Program-made: the position numbers and the translations under genes
Assembly (NCBI GenBank): GCA_022605955.1
Contig: JAKCOZ010000005.1
Location: 53,259,762 to 53,323,761 of the forward strand
Length of the DNA stretch: 64,000 nt
DNA from: Rallus limicola
Lineage: Eukaryota > Chordata > Aves > Gruiformes > Rallidae
Direction: 5' to 3'
Shown: in pieces, positions 1 to 14,200 of the stretch
How positions within the stretch are numbered: the first letter of the stretch is position 1
How the letters are laid out: each line of letters begins with the position of its first letter
The notes under the pieces: generated by a model
Database searches by the model: none
The model's input: only the letters and a program-made list of their open reading frames with translations
What the model was told of the DNA's origin: nothing

Positions 1-45
1 AATTTGGAAAGTTAACATGTTTATTAGAAGCCCAGTTTAACAAGA

Positions 46-78
46 CTAAACCAAACCAAACCAAACCAAACCAAACCA
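46..78. repeat. CCAAA simple repeat
   Basis: About five uninterrupted CCAAA units, preceded by ACTAAA and followed by CCATAAAC. Confidence 0.9.
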
Positions 79-950
79 TAAACAAGGGAGAAACATGGAA
101 GATACTTTCATCTGACTCCTCTGATCTAGATGCAGCAGTGCATACACTCATTTGAAGCTCCCCTTCATTAGTGCCTACCCCCACGGAGCAACTCTCTCTT
201 GGAAAAGCCACTGGGGACAGCAAATAAATACAAAAGAAATTGCCCTTGATTCAAAATTAAGTAATTACATTTAATTGAAGCTCTCTAAATTAAGATCTGG
301 AAGGTGAGTTGTGTTGTTTTGTTTGTGCTTTTCTTTCCCTGAAGGGCAGCATGGCACCTCTGGCAGATGATGCAATGCTGATAGCAACCAGCTGCAAGGA
401 TGTGTCCCCAAGAAGTGTCTCAGAGAAGATGGCCCATTCCACCACTCATCTCCCCATCCTGATGTGCTGCTCTGCCCTGCTGTAGAGTAGCTGGGTCCCT
501 GAAAACATCTTGGGTGAGGAAAGCATCCTCTTCTCAGTGTTTCCATACTCTGTGGCCATGACCTTGTGCAGAGCTTGAGCACCTTCCTCTCCTCCATCCA
601 GCTTCTGCCTGGCAGGTCGCATCCAGAGGCAGCTGGGGATGCTGCAAATCAGGCAAATCAGGGGCTTGCAGTGCTCCCAGCCAGTGCAGTGTTGAATCCA
701 CAGTTGGGAGAGGCACAAGGTAACTTGGGTTACTTCTGCCCCACCAGTATGAAGTCCAGAATGGTAACAACAGAGACTGCAGCACCAGCCCTTTATTTCC
801 TCTCCAAACACTTATGCTTCACAGGAAACTACCCTCATCTTTCTTTGCTTCCAGCAGCCTCTTGTTATTTCATTCCTCCCTTTTCTCCTTTCAGTTCAAA
901 ACTTCTGCAGACAGATCTTATCTCCCTGCACAGAATATACCTGCCCATGA

Positions 951-966
951 CTGCTGCTGCTGCTGC
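951..966. repeat. CTG trinucleotide run
   Basis: CTGCTGCTGCTGCTGC, five units. It is intronic; a similar short run is at about 7701. Confidence 0.85.
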
Positions 967-3900
967 CTTCTGCAGAAGAAAAGCCAAGGCTTTGCTAATT
1001 TGATACCACCTGTACCTCACACTCCTGAAGTGGGCCCTTCTGAATGCCAGGAAATCACTATGGGGTTTTTCCCCTCAGAACCACCTGGCCAGAGGCCACC
1101 TGGATAAGCTGAGCCCAGCAGCCTGGGCGTTTGAGCCCAAGCTCTGGCATGCCTCAGCATGGGGCCAACAGTCTGGGGGAAGCTGAATGCGCTCCTACAG
1201 AGGGGATCAGAGCCTCTCGGTCCTTGTTTACCCACTGAACTAGTCTGCCACCATAATGAAACCATTTCAACCCCATGGAGACTGTCCCCTCTTCCAGTCA
1301 CCCCCCCTCAACTGTGGGAGCACTATGCCCAGTACAGTCTTAGTCAGGACTATTTGGTATCATTAGAGTATGTGCAAGTAAAACAAAGGAAAGATCCTCT
1401 TATACAGACAAAGAACTGGGGAAAAAGGAGATGTGAATTCTAACAGTAATAGTTGTTTTTCATTAACAAATTTTTCCATATTAGGAATTTTTTCAAGTGG
1501 TTGGATTTAATCCACTTCTACAGTGGTTTAACCTAAGACAGAACAGGATTAAATGTGTTTACATAAAGACTTAATTCTATTAATGTCTAATATCTATTAC
1601 TGGCTATTTTTCTCTATAAATAAGAATAGGAAAACACCTCATGCAATCTGACATTCTTCAGCAAATTGGGAAAGGCTTATTTTGAAATCTTAAATTGGAT
1701 GAGCTATTTCAGTTGTCCCTGACCCTTTTCAGAGAGGTCACACATAGGCCTGTCCAAATGTATGTCCCAGGAATAGACACAAACCCCAAAGGAGTTAATC
1801 AGAAGAAACTGAATTAACTGTGTGTATAGCACATCTTGAGGAGTAAAGAGCCATATCCCTGTCTCACTGCAAGTGCTAAATTCATTAATGTGATGGAGAT
1901 TCAGTGTAGGACTTCATTTCCTTTAGGGATGGGATTGTGAAAGACTGCAATGTGTGACACAAATCCTGTCTCAGGAGACCGGGTTCCTGTTTTTCTTATT
2001 TTTAATGTATTTATTTTGGAAAGGAAAGGGAATGAAGGTGATGTTAAGTATTGAGCTGGCAAAGGTTAAGTAGAAGTTAACTGATGGCCAGCCCTGGGTG
2101 ATCTACAAGGCAGGAGCAGAGGACACCACAGCAACTCTTAATCTGCACCTTCCTTTCCCTCCCCTCCATACTGAGAGGTAGCTCACCTTGACTGCGAACT
2201 CAAACCACCAATTCCAAAGAGGGACCTTACCAAAGGTACTGGCAATGGGTACATTACTGCTGGAGCAGCTCCTGTGAGGCACCAGCTTGTGTAACCAAAC
2301 CCACAGTCAAGTGCAGATGAGGGCAGAGGCAACGAGAGGTCGGAGAACCAGCTCAAGGCTGAGATACACACACGAAGTTCTCCCATCCACTGCAGAATTA
2401 ATCAGTAAAGCTGAGGCCTTTCCAGATGCTTTGAAATGCACCCCTTGTCTGCTGTCTTTTTTTGTACCAATACTGCAAAAATCATCTCTCTGCGACCTTG
2501 CTCCATTCACACAGATCCCTTCGTAGGTGACTCCAAGGAAGATACATGAATTGATTAAAGAAATGGTAAAAGTCTTGTAGAATTACAGTCAGTTCATAGA
2601 AGTGACATATGTTTGACCAGAGGTGGTCCTGTCTTGTTCCTAGGACAGCCCGTGCTGTTGGTGGTGTTCCATACATGCCTGCCCCTCACCACAGAGGTTC
2701 ACAGACATGTAGAACCGTGTAGCAAAAGGGCACACAGCTGTCATGGTGATGAATACAGGGGGTGTGCATGGAGTGAGAGAGGGAAAGCCATACAAGGCCA
2801 TCAACGTAAACATTTTCACAGTGACTAATAAACTCTGGGTGCCCAAGCTGAAGCATCCTTCAAATGTGGCTGGTGGACAAAGGATGCCAGAGTCCTGCAG
2901 CCAGGGGAGACCCTGTCCTACGAGAATGGGCTTGACTCAGCTCACCGCGTGCTTCTGCCCTGCCAAAAACTAGAACGGAGAGCAAACACATTTCAGTCCC
3001 CACAGCTACATACATCCATGTAGAGGTGAAGGAGGAGCCCTGCCATGAAGCTGGATAGGGGCTGCAATCAGTAACTGACAGGTCACACTCATTAAAACAT
3101 GGGATATGTGAATGTGGGCGGTGGTTGGCTCTCAAAAATTTGTTCCAAAGGTAACTATCTTGTCTATATTAATGTCTTGAAGGAGCCCTATCTCTCTCAC
3201 ATCTGGTTACTCACAATCCAATATAGTTGTCCACATCCCCTTTCCCATTTAATACAGGAACGTTCTAGAAGGCACCTTAATTCATTGCTGTGACACTGAA
3301 GGCAACTACTCACTGTTCCCCTTCCCAGCAGCAGAAATTTTTGACGATACAACTGCAAATCACATATACAGATACTACTGGAAGTAATAAGGAAAGCTTA
3401 ATGCATGCCTAGGCTGCACAACATAATACACATTTTTGTAAAGATGTTTGGGAAAAATACTATTAATTTTCCCATCTCAGAGTGCAGAAAAGTAATTGCC
3501 ATTTTTCTCATGCTAATGAGAAAGGTGAATTTGTGTCAGACCTGGGATTTAGATATAGGATCCCCCTATGTCTAGCATGCCATTTTTTTTCTGCTTTTAA
3601 GAACAAACTACAAAACACACCCAATTTCCAGCACACAGACCCTCAGAACAAAGTTCACCTCCAAAGCTGATGCCTGCACCTGAACTTACCCTCCAGAAGC
3701 CCTGCACTGTCTGGAGAGACAAAAAGGTGTTTGGAGGGTGTGAGTCATTTCACCTGCAGCTAGATGTTAAAACAGGTCAGACAAGCTGTACCTTGCAATG
3801 CCTGTTTGTCTCCTGTCTATACACAGAGCCTTGTGCATGTCCCCTGGATGCAGATCTTCTCCACCTATGAAGTACTCAAACCCCTGCTTCTAGTGGTGCA

Positions 3901-4433
3901 AATGTCAGGGCTTGCTGCAGATGGTGTAAAAAGCCTTCCTGTAAAGCTTTCCTCTCCCCATGTGTGTATTATACCCTTCGTCTGATGCTATTTTTACTCC
4001 CTCCAGAATGCTGGGGTATTGCCAGTTCCCAGCTGGGGATGCATTCCCCACCCAGCCTCAGAGACCAGCCAGTCCTTCCAGATAAACACTATTATTTTAA
4101 AAGCTGCAGAGGGAGGATGAGCGACAACTGCACAGAAGACCATGCCAGACTGGCAGGTCCAAGTGAGAGCTTGAGAAAAAACAGTCATTTTTCCTGCATG
4201 GAGCAATCAGATGAATCACTAACAGAGAGGGCAAAGCCCCCTTGTTCTTACCATGCTACCCAGGAAAATGGTCCAGTGGTTGGTGGGGAACTGAGCCCAG
4301 GTACCCACAGCTCCCAGGAAATGGGATCCCACCTGGGATGGCTGTGGCTGTTCCTGTATAACCACCCTTTTGTCCTACAAATCTCATCCCACTCCCAGAT
4401 GTTGCAGGAGAGATCCTGCTCAGATCTTTCAGG

Positions 4434-4636
4434 GAATCATAGAACCACAGAATCACAGAACATTAGGAGTTGGAAGGGACCTCAAAAGATCATCCATTCC
4501 AACCCCCCTGCCAGAGCAGGATCATCTAGACTAAATCACAGGAACACGTCCAGGTGCATTTGAATGTCTGTGAAGAGCCTGGCTCCATCCTCCTGACTCT
4601 CACCCTTTACATATTTATCAACATTAATTATGTCCC
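4434..4636 (-). mobile_element. CR1 LINE 3' fragment with internal deletion
   Basis: The left end, GAATCATAGAACCACAGAATC, is the reverse complement of the CR1 3' terminal repeats. It is followed by GTTGGAAGGGACCTC and CCAACCCCCCTGCCAGAGCAG. Compared with the CR1 copy at 30528 in this window, the sequence jumps from the equivalent of about 30646 to about 30794, so some 147 bp are missing. It resumes with GAAGAGCCTGGCTCC and ends near ATTAATTATGTCCC. This is a truncated, non-coding copy. The ends are approximate. Confidence 0.85.
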
Positions 4637-7600
4637 ATTGCTTTGTTGTGCTCAGGTGAGTCTATGATACTTCATTCCTCAGTCCTTTAGGACTAGTCCT
4701 CTCTAGGACCCTTCAGTTGTCAAAATAGGGCATATCTGGGACCCTCTTTTTGATATTCTGAAAACTATGCCAGGCAAGCCCAATTTCTTGTATATAACCT
4801 TTGGTAAACAGGCTTGCTACAAAGCTGAAGTGTCTTTTAAATCTAGCCAGGTACACTATTAATGCTTGACATTAAAATGGTTTTAAATCTTATTTTTCAC
4901 ATATTAAATATTTTTTAAAACCCAAAACCACTTGTAAGATGTTAACGAATCTTCATTTGTGCTTAAATTTAAAAAGTTCAGCTGTGGAAAGAATGGACAG
5001 AAATAAGTGACTAGGAAACAACCTCACACAAGACCTCCTGTTTTCAATTAGGCAGAAACTGGAGCCCTGGGACCCTGGTTAGCAGAGCTGTGAAATGCAG
5101 TTCAGTCTGCTAGAAGAGCCACAGGCCATTCGTACTTCTGTTTCCTCTGAAAGTCCAGCCTGTGAGCCTCACAGAGAGCCAGAGAAGCCTCAACCGCTGG
5201 TGCTAATGCAAACCTTCCTTTGGGATGGATGTAAGAAGCTGCTGCCATGCACTGTGGATGGACTCACCACGCCCAGACTGGTTTCCTGCAGAGAAAACCT
5301 GTTTGGTTGCAGTTTTACTCCCCTTCCGAAACAGAGGGGGCGATGGCAGCATCATCCATAAGATGCAATTCCAGCTCTTAACCCCAAGAGGGAGTTCGAA
5401 GTAATACCTCCTCCATAGGTCAGGACGTGGCAAGGAGGCAGAAGCAAACAGCTAGTCTGAGAAGACCAAGCCAGCAAGACCAGTAAGCACCAGCAAAGGG
5501 CCAGCAAGGAGCACCGGCTCTGACCCAGCTTCCATTAATAGCTTTTCAGTATGGCTCATGCATGAGAACAGCCTCCGAACGCGCTGTCCTGTGCTGGCCG
5601 GAGTCTCTGCAACCGAGAAGCATGGTCAGAACCTCTCCACCAAATATGACAGTGACAAGAAACCTGGCAAAAATAGAAGGGAGCTGAAGCCACAAGAAGC
5701 AAGAGCCAACAGAGACTTCAAGCCAGGGTACTTCTTTCCAAATGCAAACTGCATTTTGGCTGCTTCACCTAATTTACCCCTGTAAATCTCCATGTCCTCG
5801 TAGCTCTCTTTATTAATCTGCACTCTGAAGATGCAGAATAGATGGCTTGAAATGATGGGTTTGTTGTTCTTCTGCTCTGTACACTCCTCAGATAGCTTTC
5901 CTTTGATGTGAAACTCAGCCTCAAAAACAAATTGCTCTAACAACTTTTTTAATTGCTCTCCAGTAAATTCTCCTTAATCCTCCTGTCCCAGGAACTGTTT
6001 TGTGTTAAACCATTGCTCCATATGCATGTGGGAAAGGAATCGCTGTCCTTGGCTGTGCAGTGAAAATGACTGACTGCTGGGCAATTAGTTAATCTCTTGG
6101 ATAGGAATGTTTCACTAAACAGTCTTTCATGCTGGATTTTGGAGGAAAAGAAGATTTTTGTAGGTTAGTCTGCTGGCTGCTTGAAAGAAACAGTAAATAA
6201 TAGTCTTTCTGCAAATTTCCATTGATCCTGACTTCACAGGCACAGGAGCATGAAAAAGCAAAAGCTTGCTACCAAGCACATTTTAATTCTGCTTTGGAGA
6301 AACTGTATTCATGTACTTTCCTCCTAAGTGATTATCGAAATGACTTGTAAGAGATGTGATGTTTTCCAATCCAAGTAACAAAGGTACATTACTTCAATCC
6401 ATGATGTTGAAAAAGCCCTTTTAAGGGAAATTTAATGGCATTTTATGCTCAAGAAAGGGGTTAATCCTTTCATCTTGGCTTAATAAAGATCGGTGTCCCA
6501 CAAATGGCCCATCTAAAGAAAAAGTGGGACATGCAGGGAGGAAGAGACCTTTCAGAAGGACCCAACAACAACCAATAACTGATTTCCTAGAGCCCAGAAC
6601 TTCCATCACCTCGTTACTGCTTGCTCTGTGTTTTAGAAACTGGTTACTGTAGGTCAAATTTTAATCTGGTTCCATTTTGTGTTTGCAATCAATTTGCACG
6701 GCACCCGGCTACCCTTGCAGAGAGACATCTGTGCATGCTGACAGTCAATTAGGCTGATCTGCATTTGCAAACAAGCACGCATATTAAGAAGAGAGGGGTT
6801 GAGAGTTTGTCCCATCTATTTCAGACTTGGTAGGGATCTGAAGCCATCCTGCTTTACTTTAAAACGTGTCAGGATTGAAGAAGACAGAGAAGAGAAGCAG
6901 GCAGAGGTCCAGCTCACATTTGTCACATCTTGAGAGCAGCACGGCCCAACACACACTGCAGCAGGCTGGGATTCGGGAGGATGGATTACTCTGCTGGCCT
7001 GACCCCTGCCCAAGTGGGAGGTCTTCTGCAAATCACACTGGCTGCTCATGTCTCCCCGTGTAAGAGAGGGTAATAATACTGCCCTCATTTTCGCAATTAA
7101 TTGGAAACCCCTCTATCATTGCTATTTACAACTGACCAGGCTGCACAGCCAATTGCAGAGAGAGGCCACTTTTTTGGCCTTTTGCCAAAACAGAGACAGT
7201 TCATTAAAATAAAAAAAGTCATCAAAAACACACATAGATGTTCTTGGGATTTCAATTCAGATTAAGAGCCCAGGGCAGTGCTGCACTGAGATACCTAGGG
7301 TAGTGCGCAAGTACAGTGAAGCCCTTTCCTGATGCATCGGTCAAACCTCGATTAAAGGTAGCACTGACACCTATTCCGCAAGGTGGGACTAGCTGGGTCA
7401 GCTTGAGTGTTAGGCACTGATTTTTCTATATGGTGTGACTGCCTGTATAACTAAGCACATGCTGAGCTTTGAGGCTGCAGAGTCAGGTTGCCAGAAGATA
7501 TGTCAAAGTCCCTTACTCTGTCTGCAGTTGCAGATATTTGCACCAACCACAAGAGCATTTTCAGAGAGCAGCTCAGTTTCCTGAACAAGGAGTTGCTCCA

Positions 7601-9554
7601 TTCTTCCAGTCACCCTGACCCAAGCACCTCCAGCCCATACATTCGGCACTTACAGAGGCCTCCTTCTCTTTGTATCTTGCGGAAAACAACGCATGGATGT
7701 GCTGCTGCTGCTGCAGGCTTAGCTGTTAGGCTAATGATGCTTGCTGGGCTCTGTGTTTCTGCTTGGAAAGGGATGCTGAAGAAGACTGTGCACCTTTGGA
7801 AGTGGCAAGCTTTTAAATAAGCCTGATGACTTCTGCTACTTTGCCCTCACTGTTTTCTGTCTGCGTTGCTTTGACCAAAGACCAGATGCCTTAGTGAGTT
7901 GCAGAACAGCCAGATTCAGACCTAGTTCTCCAATACAATCAAAGACAGTGAAACACTCATTCCACATACAAAATTATTTAAAGCAATAAACCAGAAAGGC
8001 TACTTCATTTATGGATTTATGGTATTTTTCAACCAGGGTCTATTGCTGGTTGACCTCGCTTAGGGTCAGTCCATTGCAGAGAGGAGCAGTGATCTGTGTG
8101 GCCTCAATCCACAGAGGATCCAAAGGGAAACAGTCCCACTTATGGGGCTCCCATCACAACTGAGGGCAATGAAACACTACTTTAGACTCCTAATCCCTCT
8201 TTAGGACCCTAAATCCTAAAATGAACTCAATAAAAAGACTAAATTGGGCTGAAGAGCTGAAATGGTTTATTGAATCAGGGACTAATTGGGGAGAACTACT
8301 ACTGAGTAATGTCTCATGAGGACCCCTGTTCCCTCTCACTAGTTAGGTTTATTCACTTAGGGATTTAAACTCATGCCTGCCTTTACTCCATAAAAACTCT
8401 CCCATGTAAACAAGTCTAGCCTGGGTTGGTCATTTGGTGGGTGAACAAACTGAATCGTTCCCTCTGCTCTCTGCCTCCTACCAATCCCTCCTTCTTGCTG
8501 ATGGAGAGTATCACATACTCTTTCTCTCTTCCCCTTCTCTTCCTTACTGAAGTAGTTACTAGAGAAAGCAAAGTGCAGGGGAGGAATTTCTCCTACTTCT
8601 TTGCCTGGCACAGAAGAGCAGATTTCTAACACCTGCTGAACTTACTTTCCTTCCATCTTGCAGATGTTTCTTGCTCTGCATAGCAAGGAGATCCTGCAAG
8701 AAGTGAAGCTGAGCTACTTAGAGGGACCGTGGTGGATATCCCACCCCTGAGAAAGATATGCCCTGCAAAAGACTAAAACCTCAAGCTCAAGTCTTCCACT
8801 GGATGTGGAAGAAAATCCCAGCAAAGGCCTCCACCAACCACAACAAATCCATCCCATAACTGTTAGGACTCCACATTGATGCAAACAGCTAGTGACTCAT
8901 ACTACCAAGTGGTGCACTAAGAGATGTGGCCACTACCAGCACATCACCTTAGGAACCCTAGGGATGGGCAGTTGAAGGGAGCTTCCCATTGCTTCCCATG
9001 GTGGGTGGTGTGCTCACTTCCAGGTGGTGCCCCTTCAAAAGGATAGTTTCTAACTAGATCAGGCAGGTCTGGTCCTTGCAAACTTACATTGGCCATTGGA
9101 TGAATGGCCGCTATGGGCACCTGTCTAATGAAATGTCAGTAACAGCACTGAGAACCCATCCCGGCTTTGCTGCAGTGCAGAGGAGTTACAGTCTGTGCAT
9201 TTTCTTACAGATGATTAAAAAAAGAAACTCCTTAGAGAAAGCAGCCTTTGCTTTGCCCAGCGCAGTGTCTCCTAAGAGTGATATGCTTCTGAGCATAAAT
9301 AGGGAAAGATAGTTCAAAGCCTCCAGATGACAGCAGGGCGGTTTGAGCTCAGGGCAGGCTACAAAACCAGTGCTCTCTGGGATGGGGAAAAGCACCACAA
9401 GACTTTTCAAGCTGCTCTTCAGCCTGATTTAACTTGGAACAAAAAATCAATCATTAATAATAATAATATGAAGTACTGATCTACCACTCTTCTTTCCTTG
9501 TATTGGAGAAAGCAGGATTCATGTTGCTGCCTCTTTTGCCAGACACCAAAAACC

Positions 9555-9645
9555 AGGGCATGGAGAGGTCACATATAACCTGCCCAGGGTCACTGAGCTG
9601 CTTAGTAGATGAACAAGGGATGGAACCAAGGTCTCCAGCCCACAG
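9555..9645 (+). mobile_element. Probable MIR-type SINE (core region)
   Basis: The stretch GGAGAGGTCACATATAACCT, CTGCCCAGGGTCACTGAGCT, then AGTAGATGAACAAGGGATGG and AACCAAGGTCTCC lines up in order with the well-known MIR core (GAGAGGTTAAG, CTTGCCCAAGGTCACACAGCT, GGGATTCGAACCCAGGTCT). MIRs occur at low copy number in bird genomes as ancient relics. The copy is diverged and its ends are approximate. Confidence 0.6.
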
Positions 9646-11261
9646 CCCCCACAGCAGGAAAAGCCAGACTGCAAAAAGATTAAATATATACATATAAAGT
9701 TATTTATTGACATAAAGCTATTTTTTTTTTTTTTCCTTTTCATTATCATTCAGTCCGGGAAATACAGTTCTAGATTTCAAACAACTGGAAGGGCTCAACT
9801 GTAATTGCAGTTAATTGCTGAAATTAAATCCAGTCCCAGACAACTTTACTACTGCTCAGTTTTGTGTTGGAAGAGCGGTAGAAAGGTGGGCAGCACTATC
9901 TCTGTTCAGTGAAAATTTTCACAAGGTTTTACTTCTATCCTAATGAAAAATATTAAAAACGTAACTTTTGGCTTCTGGCCAGCCCTACTCGTGACAGACC
10001 CAGTGCTCCTGTGTATCCCTAGCACAAAGCCACACAGAACACAGGCCCAGAGGATTTGCTGGATTCATGTTTTGTTCTCTGCTTTTGCCCCTTACGGGTT
10101 TCTGCCTGAAGACCAAATGGTCTCAATAAATGTCTGAGAGAGAACTCTCCATTTACAAAGCAATACATCAGCAACAGCATTACAAATTGTTTCCAAAATG
10201 AGCTATTCTTTCCTCTCCACTTTCAGAGGAAATTTAAATTAATTGGAATCATTATGTTGTGTTTTTTTCTTAAATATTACTGTACCAGACTATAAAGGGC
10301 CTGAAATTGAATCTGAAGTCTTCAGACCTGAAAAAATGTTTTGCAACTGAAAGCCTGGTGGATTTTTTTTCCCAGCTGTATCAACTGGCCTAACAAAAGA
10401 TAACACTCCTTGCTATCAGCCTTGCTTCTGACATTGAGGACATTCTACCTGGCTTTCAGAAACTTCAGTTTTATACAGAATGTGCTACCAGCTACTCTCT
10501 TTGTTCACTTCATCGTTTTCAAGGTTTTGTTAATTTATTGAAAAGCTTTCCTAACAGGAGCTTCAATTAAAACAATGCACTTTCAGTGCCATGTGATGAA
10601 GAACACCATCAGTTTTGTTTGTGATGAGTCAGAAATGAAGAAATAATTTTAAAGAGCAGAACATATGAACAGCAGCCCCAAATGAAAGGGACAATCTGGA
10701 GCCTTTGCACCTCTGTAGCTCTTTCTTGTAGAGCCAAAGCATCTGAACTTCTTGTAGCTTTCCACATTACAAACCAGAGAGGTAAAATGTCCTTGTGAGA
10801 CATTCCTCCCCTGAACCAGGTCTCATAGTAGAGACCAGTTTGGTGGGGAAAAGCACTGACTTATTACCACAGTAATATTCCTGAACAGAGCAGATTTAGG
10901 CTGGTGGCTGGGAAGTCATTTGCTCTTTTCCTATTTGTTTCTAGATCCCAGACAAATGTCTGATCTTTCAAGTGCTCATGGGGGTAAAAGTGAGGGCAAG
11001 TCTAGGCACACCACAAAGATGGATGGGTACTAAGACCCCGGCTGTAGCATAGTAGCATCCCCTAATAGAAAGACAGCATTAATCAGGCTCACTTATTTCT
11101 GCTCTAATCTGGCTCATCTGCCTTTAAGCCCAAACTCACACTGCACCATGGTTCTATTTTCAGCCAGCCAGCCATGCCAAAATTACCTTGGAGTTTCTTC
11201 TTTTCATTCTTGACCCATAAATACAGTCTACTACTGTATCAGAGAAGGTTGAACCTGACAA

Positions 11262-11279
11262 TTTTTTTTTTTTTTTTTT
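11262..11279. repeat. T18 homopolymer
   Basis: 18 uninterrupted T (A run on the gene's sense strand). No repeat copy is recognisable next to it. Confidence 0.9.
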
Positions 11280-14200
11280 AATTTAAATCAGGACACAGAA
11301 AAGATGAATATCTCTGGCAGATATCACTGACTGAAAGACAGGGCCAGGCCACTGCATCACAGATGAGAATTAACTCAGTCAAACCATTGGGAAATCCCAA
11401 TTGAAGAGCAAAATAGACCAAAAGATTATTTAAAGTTTTAATATGTACTTCATTTAACTATAGAAAGCTCTGTGAAATAACCTTAACAAGTATCCCTGGG
11501 ATTCTTCAAGTGAAACATCTCACCCAGCAAGAGCTAAAATTTTCCCAGTTGAGAGCTCTCAGTTGGCAGCGTGTGAGTAAGGACTGCTGGCTGTTGAAAA
11601 CATAGAGTAATTACCCTTAACATGATCACAGCCTGTGCTTCAGTGGGGAGGAACCCCTTGAGGAGAAAAAAAGGCCCAAGACATAAGCATGCAAAGATGG
11701 AAGAGCATCCAGTCAAGAAGTAGTATACTATGAAAAGGATGTGCTTCTTTTACCCAAGCATCTCCCTTTAGCCGAAAGGGGCTGGCACAGAGCTGCCACT
11801 GACTCAAGAAAAGGAAGGGATAACAGTTTTTCAGAGGCATCTTTAAGTGTCAGCAGAGCAGGGCCCTTCTATTTACAGCATAATGAAATGAAAAAAAAAT
11901 TTGAGAGAGCACAGACCCCATCTCAACTATATTGCTAATTTTTCCTTGCACCCAAGCCTGCTGCAGTGAAGAGACCTTCCTTTCTGGGGCAGAAAGTCAA
12001 GGAAAATCACCCACAGCCAGCGGGACATTTATCCACCAACTAGTGAGCTTCCTACAACAACATGGAAATACTGCATCAGCCATATGAAACTTCTTCACAA
12101 AGGGAAACATGCTGCTCCCTGAAGGTTACTTGTGCTGAAATGAAGTTGCTAATGATAATCCTATCAGAGTTTCTTGCAGGCAAAACCAGCGGGTTGCCTA
12201 TGTGACAAACACCCAGAGAGAAAGCAGAGCTCTGCCTGTCTCCAAAGGGACCATTAGATGTTTTTTCTAACCTCAGATGTGGCTGAGGAACTCGGCAAGT
12301 GGTGACTCTGCAGAGCTTGGTATTTATTCCTGAAGGGTATCAGCAAGAGGAAGAGACAGCACAAAAGAGTTAACTAGTGGGGTTATAAGGATGGGGTAAA
12401 CAGATGGTGTGGTGAAGAGCCATTTCCCTCCCATTTACGTGTTGGCTGCATTAAATCAATCCCTGGGCTTTCATGGCAATAAGCTGAGGCTCTGCTGGGG
12501 AGGAGTTTAACGATCTGGCTATATCCTAGTTGGGTGTCATTCTATTGTGCTCCAATGTTTAATCTATCCTTGGGGAAAAGGTCCTTTGATTTTTTTTTTC
12601 ATGTGATTCTCAGTGATCTTCCCTAATACCTATATCACAGCCACTACCTCTCTTCTAGATGGGGATCTCTGTAAAGCTCATCAGTGCTGTTTTATGTTCC
12701 TATCCATGTATTTAGGCACTAACACAGGATGCTCCTTAGGGGCTGAGCATGCTGTTTTTGCAGCCTTAGCTTATCTCATTGCTCCAGAGCCAAACAAATT
12801 AGTTTGTAATCCTCAGGACTGTATACTTTGGCAAATCTGGCTTTAAGAGTGATCAGAAATTACCTCCTCATGTAAACTTGAAGTCAGCCAAGTTGATTTG
12901 TCCCCTCTTCCTGTCTGAAGCCAGTAAGAAAACCCTGTACCTGCACAAATAACACATCTTTGCAATCAATAACATTGATGATTCTGTATTTTCCCACTTG
13001 TGACTATGCTGCACCCTGTTTACACACTGTTTGTATCCTTTCTACCACTCCCTGTGCACACACAATTAACAAAACACCAGCTGTTACAGGAGAAAGGCTG
13101 CTGCAAGGATGCAGGGAGACACCAGGCAGAAGTACAAATCTCCCCCTCTGGCTGTATTACTTTTCATCTCAGATGCTGCTCTTGCTTTCCAGAGGTCCTT
13201 CTGACCTCTGAGACTTTTCCTTAAGCATCCTCTTTATTTCTTCTCTGGATTGATTTTTTTTTTCCTGGTGTCTGTAAATCCAGCTAACCCTAAGCTTCCC
13301 ACGAGACACCAGTTCATCTGTCGCCTTCACTTGTGCAGGCACTTCTAGGAGACTGACTCTTCTCAGTTGGGTCTGGAACCCACCTTAGGTGGTAGAGGAT
13401 GCCTACAGATGTTCCACCCATGAGACAGGGCTCATCCACACAGCAAGAGCATCTGCCCACAGGTTAGCAAGGTTAAGGAAGGCTATTTGGGATCTTGCAA
13501 GGTCAATCTCTATCCCAGCAGAGTCCTTATCTACCCTATTAGCAGCTATTTGATGTGTTGGACTGAATTTCAGCACAACTGGTCTGGGAGGAAGCTCTTC
13601 ATGGGACACATGAAGATGGAACCACAGGGCAAACAGCGCCTTGATTCAAACTTTCTGACAAATGCTTTAAGTTATGGCTGATGGTTCGTGCAGACCAGCC
13701 AGGCATCTATTTGGTATATTAATGCATGGCTGTGATGAGCTTGTAAATTATTATTCACGTACTTTCACAGAACATCTTGAGGTTATTGGCTAAGTCCTTT
13801 AATAAATGGAAACAAGGGTAATTAATAACACATGAAAAACATGCATGATTCAGTTAATCCATTTACATTTCTACTGTAGCCTTCTTCAGCAAGAGGGCTA
13901 ATAGAGCTTGGGAGAAGGATGGGGTTCATTCATAATTGAGCTGCCCTGAACTACCAACAACTGTTCCATTTAAAAATGGATTTGCCTTAGACACATGATA
14001 GAGATAGAAATTCTTTACAATGGCAGGCCATGAAGGGAAGCAGAATCAGAACACAGAAGTTACATGCTGAGGTGCCAGGATGCTCTGAGAAGGTCAGGGA
14101 CACAGAAAAGGAAAACCAGATGTCTGCACACTGAGGGGCAAGCAATAGGCAGGAATGGGAAACCAAAGTGAATCTTAAAAAAAATGCTACATTTCAGCTG

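Noticed and set aside
3964..4563. 199-codon open frame on the plus strand, the longest in the window
   Set aside because: Its last part is antisense CR1 sequence (SWKGPQKIIHSNPPARAG is the usual CR1 reading), the protein has no recognisable domain, and it lies inside a KCNH5 intron on the other strand.
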